From positions 1 to 64,000 of the forward strand of contig CASFCS010000003.1 of the NCBI GenBank assembly GCA_949293245.1: 64,000 nucleotides of DNA, read 5' to 3'. This document shows positions 24,499-34,076 of this stretch, piece by piece. A program made the translations under genes and the position numbers. Under the pieces are notes generated by a model. That model made no database searches. It worked only from the letters and a program-made list of their open reading frames with translations, and was not told the origin of the DNA. Position 1 is the first letter of the stretch. Each line of letters starts with the position of its first letter. The stretch is from an uncultured bacterium. GTDB taxonomy: Bacteria > Bacillota > Clostridia > Oscillospirales > Oscillospiraceae.

Positions 24499-27011
24499 TC
24501 TTTCAACAGCGTTCGCAGGGTGCGGCTGAGGATCTGGAAGTCAATGGGCTTGGAGATGTGGGCGTTCATCCCCGCGGCGGTGGTGGCGGCGATGTCCTCG
24601 GCAAAGGCGTTGGCGGTGACGGCGATGATGGGCACCGTGGCCCCGTCGGGCCGGGGCAGGTCCCGGATGGCCCGGGCGGCCTCGCACCCGTTCATCTCCG
24701 GCATCTGCATATCCATGAGAATGCCGTCGAAGGTGCCCACCGGGGACGCCCGGAACTTCTCCAGGGCCTCCCGGCCGTTCCAGGCCTGGGTGACCTGCAC
24801 CCCCTCCATCTCCAGCAGCTCCGTGGCGATCTCCATATTCAGCTCGTTGTCCTCCGCCAGCAGGATGTGCTTGCCCTGGATGCCCGGGTCGGGCTCCTCC
24901 TGCCGCTGGGGCAGCACCGGGTGGGGCACCTCCCCCTCCTGCACCTCCAGGGGCAGGGTGACGGTGAAGGTGCTCCCCTCCCCCAGCTTGCTGTCCACGT
25001 CGATCTGGCCGTTCATCTGAAGCACCAGGCTGTGGACGATGGACATGCCCAGGCCGGTGCCCTGGACATTCCTGGCGCCGAAGCGCACCTCCCGCTCGAA
25101 GGGGACGAACACCCGCTGCAAAAACTCCTCCGTCATGCCCATGCCGTTGTCCTTCACCACAACCTGGTAGTTGGGGGTGTTCTGGCTGGGGAGCTGCCTG
25201 ACGGACAGGGAGATCTCTCCCCCCACGTCGGTAAATTTAAAGGCGTTGGAGAGGAGATTGTTCAAAATCTGCTGGATGCGTACCAGGTCCCCCACCACCG
25301 CGTTGTCCTTCAGGTCAAAGGAGGTGGTGAAGGTCTTGTCCTCCCGCTGGGCCTGGAGGTGGAAGGCGTCCAGGCTCTCCTCAATGCTCTCTTTGAGCAG
25401 GAAGGGCCGGGACTCCAGGCGCACCTTCCCCTGCTCCAGCTTGGACATCTCCAGCACGTCGTTGATGAGGCCCAAAAGCTGCTTGCTGGACAGATTGATC
25501 TTGCGCAGGTAGCCCTCAATGGTCCCGGGCTCTTCCAGGTGGTTCTCCGCCAGCTCCGACAGGCCGATGATGGCGTTGAGGGGGGTGCGCATGTCGTGGG
25601 ACATATTGGAGAAAAAGAGGTTCTTGGCCTCGGCGCTCTTTTTCATGTTCTCCAGGGACTCCCGCAGCAGCTGGGTCTGCCGGAGCTGGCGCTGCTTCTC
25701 CTCGTCCACCTGGCGGAAACACAAAATGGCCTCGTCCAGATCCAGGGACTCGTCAAACAGCAGCCGCACATTCACCCAGCGGTACTCGTCGTTAAACAGC
25801 CGCTGGAAGTCCCCGCCGTAGTCCCGCACCTTCCGCTTCACCAGGCGCTTGATGCTGTCCACGGAAAAGCTGTTGACAAAGTCCTGGTAGGCCCCGGGCT
25901 CAATGACCTCTTTCAGCACATCCAAAAACCGGAGGTAGTCCCCCTGGGGAGGCAGCTTGCCCCGGATGTAGTCCGAGCCCTTGAGCATGGTGTAGGTCTG
26001 GGCCTCGAAGTTGATGCGGTAGATGGCGTAGTAGGAGTTGCCCAGCACCCGCACCGTCTCGTTGGTGAGCTCCACCGTGCGGTTGAGCTTCCTGTCCCGC
26101 AGGGCCATCAGAATGGTGAGGGCCAGAAACACCCCGAACACCAGAATATACCACGTCACCACCTGGCCCATGCCGCTCAGGAGGTAGGAGTAGGGCAGGG
26201 TGATGATGGAGATCCATCCGTTGTCCCCCACCTTATAGTATACGCCCCGGCGCTGGCCCTCCTGGTCGATGATGTAGGAGTCCGCCTTGTCGTGAATGCC
26301 CTGGGCGATCTCCTGGTTGAGGCCGTCCACATAGGTCTGGACCTCCTCCACCGTGCCCTCCCGGTCGGTGGAGTAGTAGAGCAGCTGGCCCGAGGAGTCG
26401 CACAGGAAATAGGAGCTGCCCGCCGGCAGATCCTCCAGATTGGCCCAGTTGCGAAAATACCGGGGGAACACGTCGATGGCCAATACATTGTCGCTGCTGC
26501 CCACCCGCTGGGCGATGGTGACCACCAGGTCCCCCGTGACCACGTCGGTATAGGCGTCGGTGTAGATGATCTCCCCATCGGCGGCCATGGCCTCCCGGTA
26601 CCAGACGGTGGCGGTGGGGTCAAAGGTGTCGTTCTCCTCCCAGTAGTTGGCCGCCACCACCCGTCCGTCAATGGAGCCGTACATGTCCAGCCCCGCCGCC
26701 CCCATGGTCTCGGTGACATAGCTCAGGTACTCCCCCATCCATTCGGCCAACTCCTGGGGGCTCTTGCCCTCCTCCACATAGCTGTCCAGCCAGTGGCTGG
26801 CGCTGTCCAGCAGCTGCTCGTAGGTGCGCATATTGGCGCTCTCTCCGGTGGAAAAGCTCCTGGCCACCTGCTCGCCCATGGTCTGGGCGTTGCGCAGGGC
26901 GATGCGCTGCATGACCAGCACCGACACCACGGACAATATTAAAAACACTCCCACCACCACGGCGGTAAATCTCAGGCGCTGCTGGCGGCTGCGGCGGATT
27001 CTCTCATTCAT
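24489..27011 (-). CDS. Hybrid sensor histidine kinase with receiver domain
   Basis: 840 residues from ATG 27011, where a basic start leads into the first membrane helix (about 15-38); an in-frame start farther upstream would add a poorly supported leader. An extracytoplasmic dCache-like sensor (about 40-290) is followed by a second membrane helix (about 300-320), a PAS-like region, HisKA (phospho-acceptor H near 471, SNMSHDMRTPLNA), a HATPase domain (GTGLGMSIV) and a C-terminal receiver (ILLAEDNELN; D near 763 in GILMDMQMPEM). With no output domain it should feed a phosphorelay. The last residues (EER) lie in the R1 repeat that starts at its 3' end. Confidence 0.92.
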   Translation of the reverse strand: MNERIRRSRQQRLRFTAVVVGVFLILSVVSVLVMQRIALRNAQTMGEQVARSFSTGESANMRTYEQLLDSASHWLDSYVEEGKSPQELAEWMGEYLSYVTETMGAAGLDMYGSIDGRVVAANYWEENDTFDPTATVWYREAMAADGEIIYTDAYTDVVTGDLVVTIAQRVGSSDNVLAIDVFPRYFRNWANLEDLPAGSSYFLCDSSGQLLYYSTDREGTVEEVQTYVDGLNQEIAQGIHDKADSYIIDQEGQRRGVYYKVGDNGWISIITLPYSYLLSGMGQVVTWYILVFGVFLALTILMALRDRKLNRTVELTNETVRVLGNSYYAIYRINFEAQTYTMLKGSDYIRGKLPPQGDYLRFLDVLKEVIEPGAYQDFVNSFSVDSIKRLVKRKVRDYGGDFQRLFNDEYRWVNVRLLFDESLDLDEAILCFRQVDEEKQRQLRQTQLLRESLENMKKSAEAKNLFFSNMSHDMRTPLNAIIGLSELAENHLEEPGTIEGYLRKINLSSKQLLGLINDVLEMSKLEQGKVRLESRPFLLKESIEESLDAFHLQAQREDKTFTTSFDLKDNAVVGDLVRIQQILNNLLSNAFKFTDVGGEISLSVRQLPSQNTPNYQVVVKDNGMGMTEEFLQRVFVPFEREVRFGARNVQGTGLGMSIVHSLVLQMNGQIDVDSKLGEGSTFTVTLPLEVQEGEVPHPVLPQRQEEPDPGIQGKHILLAEDNELNMEIATELLEMEGVQVTQAWNGREALEKFRASPVGTFDGILMDMQMPEMNGCEAARAIRDLPRPDGATVPIIAVTANAFAEDIAATTAAGMNAHISKPIDFQILSRTLRTLLKEER

Positions 27012-27205
27012 TGCGGCCTCGCTCCTTTGGCGGGGGCTTCCCCGCTTCCACTGCTGTCCAACCCAGTGTATCACACTTTTTTTCGTTTTTGAAGGGAAAA
27101 ACTTTATCAATTTCCCCCGCCTTGACAAGCTCGCCGGGAAGGGGATATCATGTTGCCATGGTACATGGGCCGGGGATCTCCCCGGATCAAAAGGAGGTTT
27201 TTGAT

Positions 27206-27847
27206 ATGGATGAAGTGAAACAGGCCGCCTGGAGCGCCGCCGCCCGCACCCTGCTGCCCCGGCTGGAACGCCGTGGGATGGAGGGGTACTACTGCGCCAC
27301 CCGGCAGGAGGCCGTGGAGAAGGTGCTGGAGCTGGTGGAGCCCGGGGCCAGCGTCACCTGGGGGGGCTCGGTCACCTTTGCCCAGAGCGGCGTGAAGGAC
27401 GCCCTGGTGGGCGCCGGGAAGTATGAGATCATCGACCGGGCCGCCGCCTCCACGCCGGAGGAGCAGCGGGCCATGTACGGCCGGATGGCCATGGCGGACT
27501 ATTTCTTTATGAGCACCAACGCCATCACCGCCGACGGGGAGCTGGTGAACATCGACGGCAACGGCAACCGCCTGGCCTGTCTCATCCACGGGCCCCGGCA
27601 TGTAATCGTGCTGGCGGGGATGAACAAGCTCACCGCCGACGTGGACTCCGCCCTCAAGCGCATCCGCACCGTGTCCTGCCCCATGAACGCCGCCCGGCTC
27701 CACCCCAACACCCCCTGCGAGGCCACGGGGATGTGCGGGGACTGCCACGGCCCCGGGTGCATGTGCTGCCAGGAGGTGGTAACCCGCCACTCCCGCCACC
27801 CTGGGCGCATCAAGGTCATCCTCATCGGGGAGGAATTGGGGTTTTAA
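27206..27847 (+). CDS. LUD-domain protein with C-terminal cysteine cluster
   Basis: A 213-residue protein of the LutC/YkgG (DUF162) family with an AAGGAGG site. The LUD core is visible (EPGASVTWGGSVTFAQSG, NAITADGELVNIDGNGNR). The end carries a Cys-rich cluster (CEATGMCGDCHGPGCMCC) that could hold an Fe-S centre. Stand-alone LUD proteins of Clostridia are commonly annotated as lactate utilization proteins, but without lutA/lutB neighbours the substrate is unknown. An R1 block begins directly after its stop. Confidence 0.88.
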   Translation: MDEVKQAAWSAAARTLLPRLERRGMEGYYCATRQEAVEKVLELVEPGASVTWGGSVTFAQSGVKDALVGAGKYEIIDRAAASTPEEQRAMYGRMAMADYFFMSTNAITADGELVNIDGNGNRLACLIHGPRHVIVLAGMNKLTADVDSALKRIRTVSCPMNAARLHPNTPCEATGMCGDCHGPGCMCCQEVVTRHSRHPGRIKVILIGEELGF

Positions 27848-28955
27848 CGGGAAGCGCTGAGGCGTTATGGGCAGGCGAATAAGACCGGAGCGGATGGGAA
27901 AAGGCGAAGCGGGCAAGGCCCGGTTTGTCTTTTCCCGGAGTCGCAGGGCTTATTTGCCGTCGCCCATAGCCGAAGCGTGACAGGGAAGCGCCCGAGCCGT
28001 CGTGAGCAGCCCGGATGGACCGGAGCGGATGGACAGAGCCCAGGGGCGGGTCCTGCCCGGCCCGGGTCTGCCCGAAGTCGGAGGGAAGCCGGGCGTCGCG
28101 AACAGGCGAGGCGTGATCGGGAAGCGCTGTTTCGTTGCCTTCCCTGGGGACGAGAGAGCGCTGGTACTTTTCTTGCTCCCACAAGAAAAGTACCCAAAAG
28201 AATGGGCATAAGGGGGCGTTCCCCCTTATGTATCCCCCCGGTCCCGCTGAAATGCGTTCTTCTCTTGACCGGCGCGCCGAAACTTTGTCGTGTCTGCGCG
28301 TTGTACGACCGGCCTTCCGCGGCCTGACTTGGCACTTGAAATACTCCGGGTGTTCTTGCATGGGCGCCTGGTCTGGTGATGCTTGGTGGCCTGGTACTAC
28401 GGGGCGGTGAGGACACCGCCCCCTACGACCGGGGACGAAGCCCGGCGTGGTTCCAGCTTCCCTGGCAAATTCCGTTCGCCTGAAAAGCGGGCGGCTAATA
28501 GCCGCCCCTACGGACGGAGGGGGAGCCAATACGGTTCAGGGGGCCTTGTCCCATTGGGCAGCTTGGTGAGCGGGCGGGTTTGGAACCCGCCCCTACGAAC
28601 CGGAACGAAGCCCGGCACGGTTCAACAGACCTGTACAAATCCGCCGCCCCTGCGGCGTGGCGGGAATTGCCTGCACAAATTGGGACGCACACGGTTTCTC
28701 CCCTGTGCGTAGGGGCGGCTATCAGCCGTCCGCCGTCCGGCATGACCGGGACCGCCTGCACAAATTGGGACCCATCCAGCCCCATCCCTGCGTAGGGGCG
28801 GGTCCGTGACCCGCCCGCGGCAATCCGCGTCCCCCGTCGCCCCGCCCGCAGTCCGGAGGCACCCGGGGTTCGTGGAACCCTGCTGGCTCCCCCTCTCCAT
28901 AAAAAAATGGCCGCCTCAGGCGGCCATTTTTTTATGGGATTTGGTCTTATTTCCC
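27848..28955 (+). repeat. Composite repeat island (R1-R3-palindromes), no genes
   Basis: This 1.1 kb stretch has no supported gene. R1 units lie at 27849-27982 and 27983-28118. An R3 segment follows (about 28130-28330) with hairpin GGTACTTTTCTTG/CAAGAAAAGTACC (28163-28194) and a CATAAGGGGG...CCCCCTTATG hairpin. Then come several short palindromes of the GTAGGGGCGG...CCGCCC type (about 28400-28830). A terminator (28899-28935) closes it. Confidence 0.8.
28899..28935. terminator. Bidirectional terminator
   Basis: ATAAAAAAATGGCCGCC pairs perfectly with GGCGGCCATTTTTTTAT (loop TCA). It serves the leftward lipoprotein gene ending at 28956. Confidence 0.88.
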
Positions 28956-30572
28956 TCACTCCCCCTGGCCGGCGGCGCCGCCGTACAGGGCGGAGGCCAG
29001 GTCGCAGGCCGGGAGCAGGTAGAGCACGCTGTCTGAGTAGGCCCGCTGGACCAGGTAGTCCTTTTTGGCCGGGTCCAGCCAGGAGAGGGAGGCGTTGAGG
29101 GTCTCCCCCTGGGTCCCCTGCCAGAGGGGGTAGCTCCGCCACCCCTCCGTCAGCTCCTCCAGAGCCATCCCCTCTCCGGCGCTCACCGCCGCCAAAAACT
29201 GCTCCTCCATCTGCCGGAGCATCTCCAGGGGGGCCTGGCCCATCTCCTCCGGGGTGGTCTCAACGTGGTAGTAGAAGTCCCCCTCAAAGATGGCCATCAG
29301 GCAGTACAGGTCCTCCAGGGTCACCCCCTGGGCGTCCTGGAGGGCCAGGGCCAGATTGCGGTAGTAGCACCGGGCGATCTCCAGGCAGCAGTCGGCCTTG
29401 ATCTCCATACGCAGGTCGTAAAACTCGTCCTCCGTCATCCCCAGCTCCCCCTGGAGATCATCGGCGTACCCCTGGACGATCTCCATGCCCCACAGCAGCC
29501 GCAGGACCTGGGCCGTCCGGTTTTCTCCCTCGCCCCCCAGCAGGGACAAAAGCCCCGGGGTGTCCCGCCGGAGGGTGCAGTCTTCAATCGCCTGGCTATT
29601 CTCCGCCAGGGGGCTGAGGAGGGCCGCCAGGTCCAGGCTGTCCACATAGCCCACCAGATTGCTGTAGCTCATGGGGGCGTCCCCGGTCTGGTTGCAGGCC
29701 GCCTTCTCCGCGCTGCCCTCAATGAGCCAGAAGCTGCGGAAGGGGTCCAGGGCGTCCGCCCCGTCGGGCAGGCGCATGGTGCCCGTCTGCCGGTAGGCCG
29801 CCTCCCGATAGCAGGGGCAGTCGCTTTGCAGCAGGTGCCTGGCCTCGTGGTAGAGGGTGTTGCGGTAGGCGTTTTCGTTGTCCGAAGCGTACTGCCCCAC
29901 GTCAATCATGGGGGGATTGACGTAGAGCACGTTGGTCTCCATCACCACCGCCGCCAGGCTCAGCCCGCTGGCCCGCACGATCTTCAGATCCCCCAGCAGG
30001 CAGTTGAGCCGGTCCTGCTCGGCCTGGGAGAGCTTGGGCAGGTCGTATTCGATGGATTCGGAGATAAGCCGGATCACGTCCCGGATCTCCCCCTCGTCCT
30101 CGATGGGGGTGTGCATCAGGTTGCGGTCCTCGTCCTCAAAGTAGGCCGCGTTGTTCTCCTTCACCACCGACAGGAGAAGGGACTGGTGGATGGTCCCGTC
30201 CTGAACAATGGGCTGCCGGTTCTGGTGGACGGACACGGCCTCCCGCTCCTCCATCCGCCCGGCGTACCGGGACTCCAGGTCGAAGTACTCCGGGTGGGGG
30301 TAGGAGATGTCCAGAGCGTCCAGGAAGGCCACGAACTCCTCCAGGGCCGCCCCGTCCAGGGTCACCGGCGTGCGGGAACCGGACTCCGCGGCCATGACCC
30401 GCTCCGGCAGGTCCTCCGCCAGGGCCCCGATGGTGGCGGGCTGGGCCGCCGGGGAGGCGGGGCCGGAGGGGGAGGAGGCCGACGGCTTGGGAACCGACGC
30501 CCCGGGGGAACCGCAGGCCGCCAGACTGACCGCCGTGGCCAAAGCCAAAATCATACACAGTGCCCGTTTCAT
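28956..30572 (-). CDS. Lipoprotein with HExxH zinc-peptidase motif
   Basis: 538 residues from ATG 30572 with a lipoprotein signal (cleavage before the Cys of SLAAC, about residue 20) and a Ser/Pro/Ala linker. The motif YHEARHLLQ (about 240-248) is HExxH, and WLIEGSAEKAAC downstream may give the third zinc ligand, as in gluzincins. The rest is mostly helical with no known family. It lies head to tail behind another lipoprotein with a putative metallopeptidase motif (30629-32434), with ~60 bases between, so they are probably co-transcribed. Peptidase activity is inferred from the motif only. Confidence 0.8.
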   Translation of the reverse strand: MKRALCMILALATAVSLAACGSPGASVPKPSASSPSGPASPAAQPATIGALAEDLPERVMAAESGSRTPVTLDGAALEEFVAFLDALDISYPHPEYFDLESRYAGRMEEREAVSVHQNRQPIVQDGTIHQSLLLSVVKENNAAYFEDEDRNLMHTPIEDEGEIRDVIRLISESIEYDLPKLSQAEQDRLNCLLGDLKIVRASGLSLAAVVMETNVLYVNPPMIDVGQYASDNENAYRNTLYHEARHLLQSDCPCYREAAYRQTGTMRLPDGADALDPFRSFWLIEGSAEKAACNQTGDAPMSYSNLVGYVDSLDLAALLSPLAENSQAIEDCTLRRDTPGLLSLLGGEGENRTAQVLRLLWGMEIVQGYADDLQGELGMTEDEFYDLRMEIKADCCLEIARCYYRNLALALQDAQGVTLEDLYCLMAIFEGDFYYHVETTPEEMGQAPLEMLRQMEEQFLAAVSAGEGMALEELTEGWRSYPLWQGTQGETLNASLSWLDPAKKDYLVQRAYSDSVLYLLPACDLASALYGGAAGQGE

Positions 30573-30628
30573 GCAGCATCTTCTCCCTTTTGCGGGGGAT
30601 CTCCCCGCTGTTTTTTCTATGCCTGCCG

Positions 30629-32434
30629 TCACATGGCGCTGACCACCCAGGCGGCCATGCGCTGCTCCAGCACGTCAAAGGACACCGCGCCCCCGTCCAG
30701 CAGGGCCCGGTGGAACTCCACCACGTCAAAGTTATCCCCCAGCATACCCTCCGCCTCCTGGCGCAGGTTGTGGAATTCCATGTACCCCGCGTAGTAGGCC
30801 AGGTAGGTGGCGGGGGACTCACACAGCACGTCGTACAGGGCGTTGGGGTCCAGCAGGCCGTACTCGTCGCACCACTCGGTGAGCTCCGCCATGTCCCACC
30901 CCAGGTAGTGGATGCCAATGTCTGCCGAGGCCACCAGAGAGTTGACCAGGACGGTGTAGCTGCGCTGGAGGGCCACCACGTTCTCGTCCAGGTCCAGGTA
31001 CTCCAGGGCCTCCAGCTGGGCGTAGGTGGCGTACCCCTCGGTATAACCCGGGAAATCCAGCAGCACCACCCGGCTCAGGTCCCCGTCCAAGGCGGCGTAG
31101 GTGTAGGCCGTCTGGTACAGGTGGCCGGGCATCCCCTCGTGGGCCACGGTGCACCAGGTGTCCAGGGAGGACCGGTCCAGGCTGCCGTCAGCGCTGTTGA
31201 CCATAATGTTCCAGGGGTGGGTGGAGTCCACCGGCGGGATGGAGAAGTAGGCCGCCACGCTGTCCGCGGCGATCTCCGGGTCGATGACCCCCACGGTGTA
31301 CTCCGGCAGGTCCACCGCCGGGAAGGTGGTGAAGGTGAACTCCTCCAGATCCGCCAGCATGGCCGCAAAGTCGTCATAGCCCGAGGAGATCTCCCCGTTT
31401 TCCCAGGCCACCGCCAGGTCGTAATCCGCCTGGATGGCGGTGTACATCTCGGTCAGGGCCTCCGCCGCCAGGTCCTCCAGCTCCCTCTGGAGCTCCTCGG
31501 GGGTTTTGGAGGAGCCGGTGTACTGCCGCACCAGGGCGGCGTAATACTCGCTGCCCCCCTCCAGCTGGGCCAGGGAGCCGGTGTGGACCTCCCCCTGGGC
31601 CAGCTCCACCATGGCGTCCGCCATGGCCTGGTACGCCGCCAGGAAGGAGCTGACGAACAGCTCCTCCGCCTCCTGCTGGTACCGGGCGGTGGTCTCCCCG
31701 TCCAGCCCCAGGTCGGCCAGATGCTCCTTGATGTCCGCCAGCACCGAGCTGCCGGTGCCCTGGTCCACCATGTTGCGGCAATATTCCTCCACCTGGGCGC
31801 AGTCGGCGGAGAAGATCCCCCGGCGCTGCTGCTCCCGGCTGTACTCCAGAAGGCGCTGGGTGGAGGGCTCCACGTCGGCCAGCAGGTCCAGGAAGGCCTC
31901 CACGTCCTCCTCGCTGTAGAACACATAGTCCCCGAACAGGGTGGGCAGGGACACGTGCCAGCCGGAGTAGGTGTCGAAATTGTTCCCCAGCCACCGGAGC
32001 TCCGGGCTGTACAGGGCCTGCTGGGTCTCCAGATCGAAGAGGAGCATGTCGTAGAGCTCCTGCTGGTCCGCCGTGAGGAGGTCCCGGTCCAGCTCCCGGA
32101 GGGAGGCCTCCCGGTCCTCCAGAGTGTCCAGATAGCTGTCAAAGCTCTCCTCCGTCAGGTCCGACAGGAGGGTGCGGTCCGTCCGGGCCAGGCTTACGCC
32201 GTAGTCCGCCGGCCGCTCCAGGTAGATGTGGGTGGTGAGGTAGTCCCCCTGAAGGGTGTCCAGGGTGAGCTGGTCCACCAGGGACTGGAAGGCCGCCTGC
32301 TGCTCTTCGGCACTCTTGCCGGTGCGGAACTGGATGGGGTCCTCCGCCAGCAGGCCGCAGGCGGACAGGGTAAGCCCCAGGGCGAGGGCGCACACCAGGG
32401 CGGTGAGCTGCCGGGACAGGGCACGGAACTTCAT
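30629..32434 (-). CDS. DUF885-family lipoprotein, putative metallopeptidase
   Basis: 601 residues from ATG 32434 (GGAG 8 bases upstream). The signal peptide ends in a lipobox (LTLSACG). DUF885 features are clear: the HEGMPGHLYQ motif (near residue 430), followed by EGYATYAQLEAL, which together form the zinc site in this family of surface carboxypeptidase-like enzymes. A low-similarity N-terminal helical half is typical. First gene of a likely two-gene operon with the HExxH lipoprotein; both would act outside the membrane on peptides. Confidence 0.92.
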   Translation of the reverse strand: MKFRALSRQLTALVCALALGLTLSACGLLAEDPIQFRTGKSAEEQQAAFQSLVDQLTLDTLQGDYLTTHIYLERPADYGVSLARTDRTLLSDLTEESFDSYLDTLEDREASLRELDRDLLTADQQELYDMLLFDLETQQALYSPELRWLGNNFDTYSGWHVSLPTLFGDYVFYSEEDVEAFLDLLADVEPSTQRLLEYSREQQRRGIFSADCAQVEEYCRNMVDQGTGSSVLADIKEHLADLGLDGETTARYQQEAEELFVSSFLAAYQAMADAMVELAQGEVHTGSLAQLEGGSEYYAALVRQYTGSSKTPEELQRELEDLAAEALTEMYTAIQADYDLAVAWENGEISSGYDDFAAMLADLEEFTFTTFPAVDLPEYTVGVIDPEIAADSVAAYFSIPPVDSTHPWNIMVNSADGSLDRSSLDTWCTVAHEGMPGHLYQTAYTYAALDGDLSRVVLLDFPGYTEGYATYAQLEALEYLDLDENVVALQRSYTVLVNSLVASADIGIHYLGWDMAELTEWCDEYGLLDPNALYDVLCESPATYLAYYAGYMEFHNLRQEAEGMLGDNFDVVEFHRALLDGGAVSFDVLEQRMAAWVVSAM

Positions 32435-32617
32435 AGGGGGCGGCTCCTTTCTCAAAAGGGATGGCCCGGGGGCCTTTTTTCACATTATGACATATCCGGG
32501 GAAATAAGTCCAGAGAGGCGGGGGAGGTGACACAGGGGGGAAAATGGTGTATAATATGCCCCATCCATGGCCCCGGCACCTCCGGGGCGACTCTCCCGGA
32601 GAAGGAGCCGATCTCTC

Positions 32618-33199
32618 GTGAAAAACCGCAGCCTCACCATTCAATTCAACGCCCCGGTGGTGCTCACCTTCGCCCTGCTGTCCCTGGCGGCCCTGGCCCT
32701 GGGACCCCTCACCGGCGGGTGGACCACCTCCCACCTCTTTTCCGTCTACCGCTCCTCCTGGACCGACCCCCTCACCTATGTGCGGCTGTTTGGCCACGTG
32801 CTGGGCCACCAGGACCTGAGCCACTACATCTCCAACATGGTGCTCATCCTGGTGGTGGGCCCGCCCCTGGAGGAGAAGTACGGCGGGCGCACCCTGCTGC
32901 TGGCCATCGCCGTGACCGCGGCGGTGTCCGGCCTGGTCCACTGCATGGTGTCGGGGAACACCGCCCTGCTGGGGGCCAGCGGGGTGGCCTTCATGCTCAT
33001 CATGCTCTCCTCCCTGTCGGGGATGCGGGGAGGCGCCGTGCCCCTGACCATGATCCTGGTGGCGGTGCTCTACCTGGGCAGCGAGATCTACACCGCCCTC
33101 ACCGTCCGGGACAACATCTCCCAGCTCACCCACATCGTGGGGGGGCTGTGCGGCGTGGCCCTGGGGTTCCTGCTGGCCCCCAGGGGTGGAAAACGGTAG
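32618..33199 (+). CDS. Rhomboid-family intramembrane serine protease
   Basis: 193 residues from GTG 32618 (GGAGAAGGAG upstream). Six hydrophobic segments are apparent. The catalytic serine is S121 in LLGASGVAF and the histidine H172 in THIVGGLCG. The HxxxN oxyanion element (H69-N73, HYISN) is present in helix 2. The family cleaves membrane-protein substrates within the bilayer; the substrate here is unknown. It diverges from the lipoprotein pair and ends before a strong terminator. Confidence 0.91.
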   Translation: MKNRSLTIQFNAPVVLTFALLSLAALALGPLTGGWTTSHLFSVYRSSWTDPLTYVRLFGHVLGHQDLSHYISNMVLILVVGPPLEEKYGGRTLLLAIAVTAAVSGLVHCMVSGNTALLGASGVAFMLIMLSSLSGMRGGAVPLTMILVAVLYLGSEIYTALTVRDNISQLTHIVGGLCGVALGFLLAPRGGKR

Positions 33200-33231
33200 T
33201 ATACCACCTGGAAATTATGACCAGACTATAT

Positions 33232-33268
33232 GGGGAGGGGGCGGCAGCCACTGCCGCCCCCTCCCTCT
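33232..33268 (+). terminator. Terminator after the rhomboid gene
   Basis: GGGGAGGGGGCGGCAG pairs with CTGCCGCCCCCTCCC (loop CCA). The T-tract is weak. Confidence 0.65.
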
Positions 33269-33333
33269 CGTCCGGGGAAGGAGGCATGGCCCCGCCCCCC
33301 GGGCAATAGACTGTGTCCAGGGGAGGTGTGACC

Positions 33334-33597
33334 ATGGAAGGACCCACACGCGGATTTTCACTGTTTCAGCCCCGGCGGGGGAAGGAGACCCCCCGGGAGG
33401 AGGAGCGCCGGGCCCTGCGGGAGGGGATGGAGCGTACCCGGACCCAGCTCCACCAGGCCTACCACCATTTCAACCAGGAGCGGGACCCGGACCTCATTGA
33501 CTCCTACGTGTTTGAGATCAACGCCCTGCAAAGCCGCTATACCTATCTGGCCCGGCGGGCCAAGGCCCTGGAGCAGAACCGGGAGGAGGGCCTTTGA
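33334..33597 (+). CDS. DUF2508 (YaaL-like) protein
   Basis: 87 residues from ATG 33334 behind GGGGAGGTG. The helical pattern (LHQAYHHFNQERDPDLIDSY, then INALQSRYTYLARRAK) matches DUF2508/YaaL. In Bacillus yaaL lies directly upstream of bofA, and the same pair is present here, overlapping by four bases. Function unknown. Confidence 0.88.
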   Translation: MEGPTRGFSLFQPRRGKETPREEERRALREGMERTRTQLHQAYHHFNQERDPDLIDSYVFEINALQSRYTYLARRAKALEQNREEGL

Positions 33598-33866
33598 CCG
33601 CCCTGGTAGAGGGGGGCGCCCTGATCTGGCTGCTGGCCCCGGCGGCCCTGCTGGCGGTGTGGCTGCTGCGCCGCCCCCTGCGCTCGGCGGCGGGGGTGGC
33701 CCTCCGGGGGAGCGTGGGGCTGGTTTTGATGTGGCTGTTCAACCTGGCGGCGGGCTGGGCGGGGCTGGCCACCGGCCTGGGGGTGAACCTCTTCAACGGC
33801 CTGGTGCTGGGGGTGCTGGGACTGCCGGGCTTCGGGCTGCTGCTGCTGTGGCGCGCCCTGGTGTGA
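33594..33866 (+). CDS. bofA: Pro-sigma-K processing inhibitor BofA
   Basis: A 90-residue membrane protein with a TTG start overlapping the previous stop. It has three hydrophobic segments and the BofA C-terminal signature GVNLFNGLVLGVLGLPGFG. BofA restrains the SpoIVFB protease during sporulation in the mother cell. Its presence supports a spore-forming ancestry; it does not prove that this strain sporulates. Confidence 0.9.
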   Translation: MTALVEGGALIWLLAPAALLAVWLLRRPLRSAAGVALRGSVGLVLMWLFNLAAGWAGLATGLGVNLFNGLVLGVLGLPGFGLLLLWRALV

Positions 33867-34076
33867 CCGCCCCGGCCGCCGGAAAAACATTGTAAAAATT
33901 CAGCCCGCGATAAGAAAAGGTTCACAAAAAAGACTTGAGTGCCGGGGCGGCACCGTGATAAAATGAGATTTACTTGAATGAATGAAGCCCACCCTGCCGC
34001 CTTTTGGGGCGGCAGGCGTGGATGTACCGCGGCCGCGCCCCCCCTGGGAAAGGCCGCCTTTGGAAGGAAGAGACAT

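Noticed and set aside
24558..26942. 794-codon plus-strand frame opposite the hybrid kinase
   Set aside because: Composition is typical of antisense frames (His/Leu/Val/Gly-rich without domains), whereas the minus strand encodes a full kinase.
28383..28795. Several short frames in the 28-kb repeat island
   Set aside because: They are low-complexity Pro/Arg/Gly translations of palindromic repeats that change frame between copies, with no ribosome sites.
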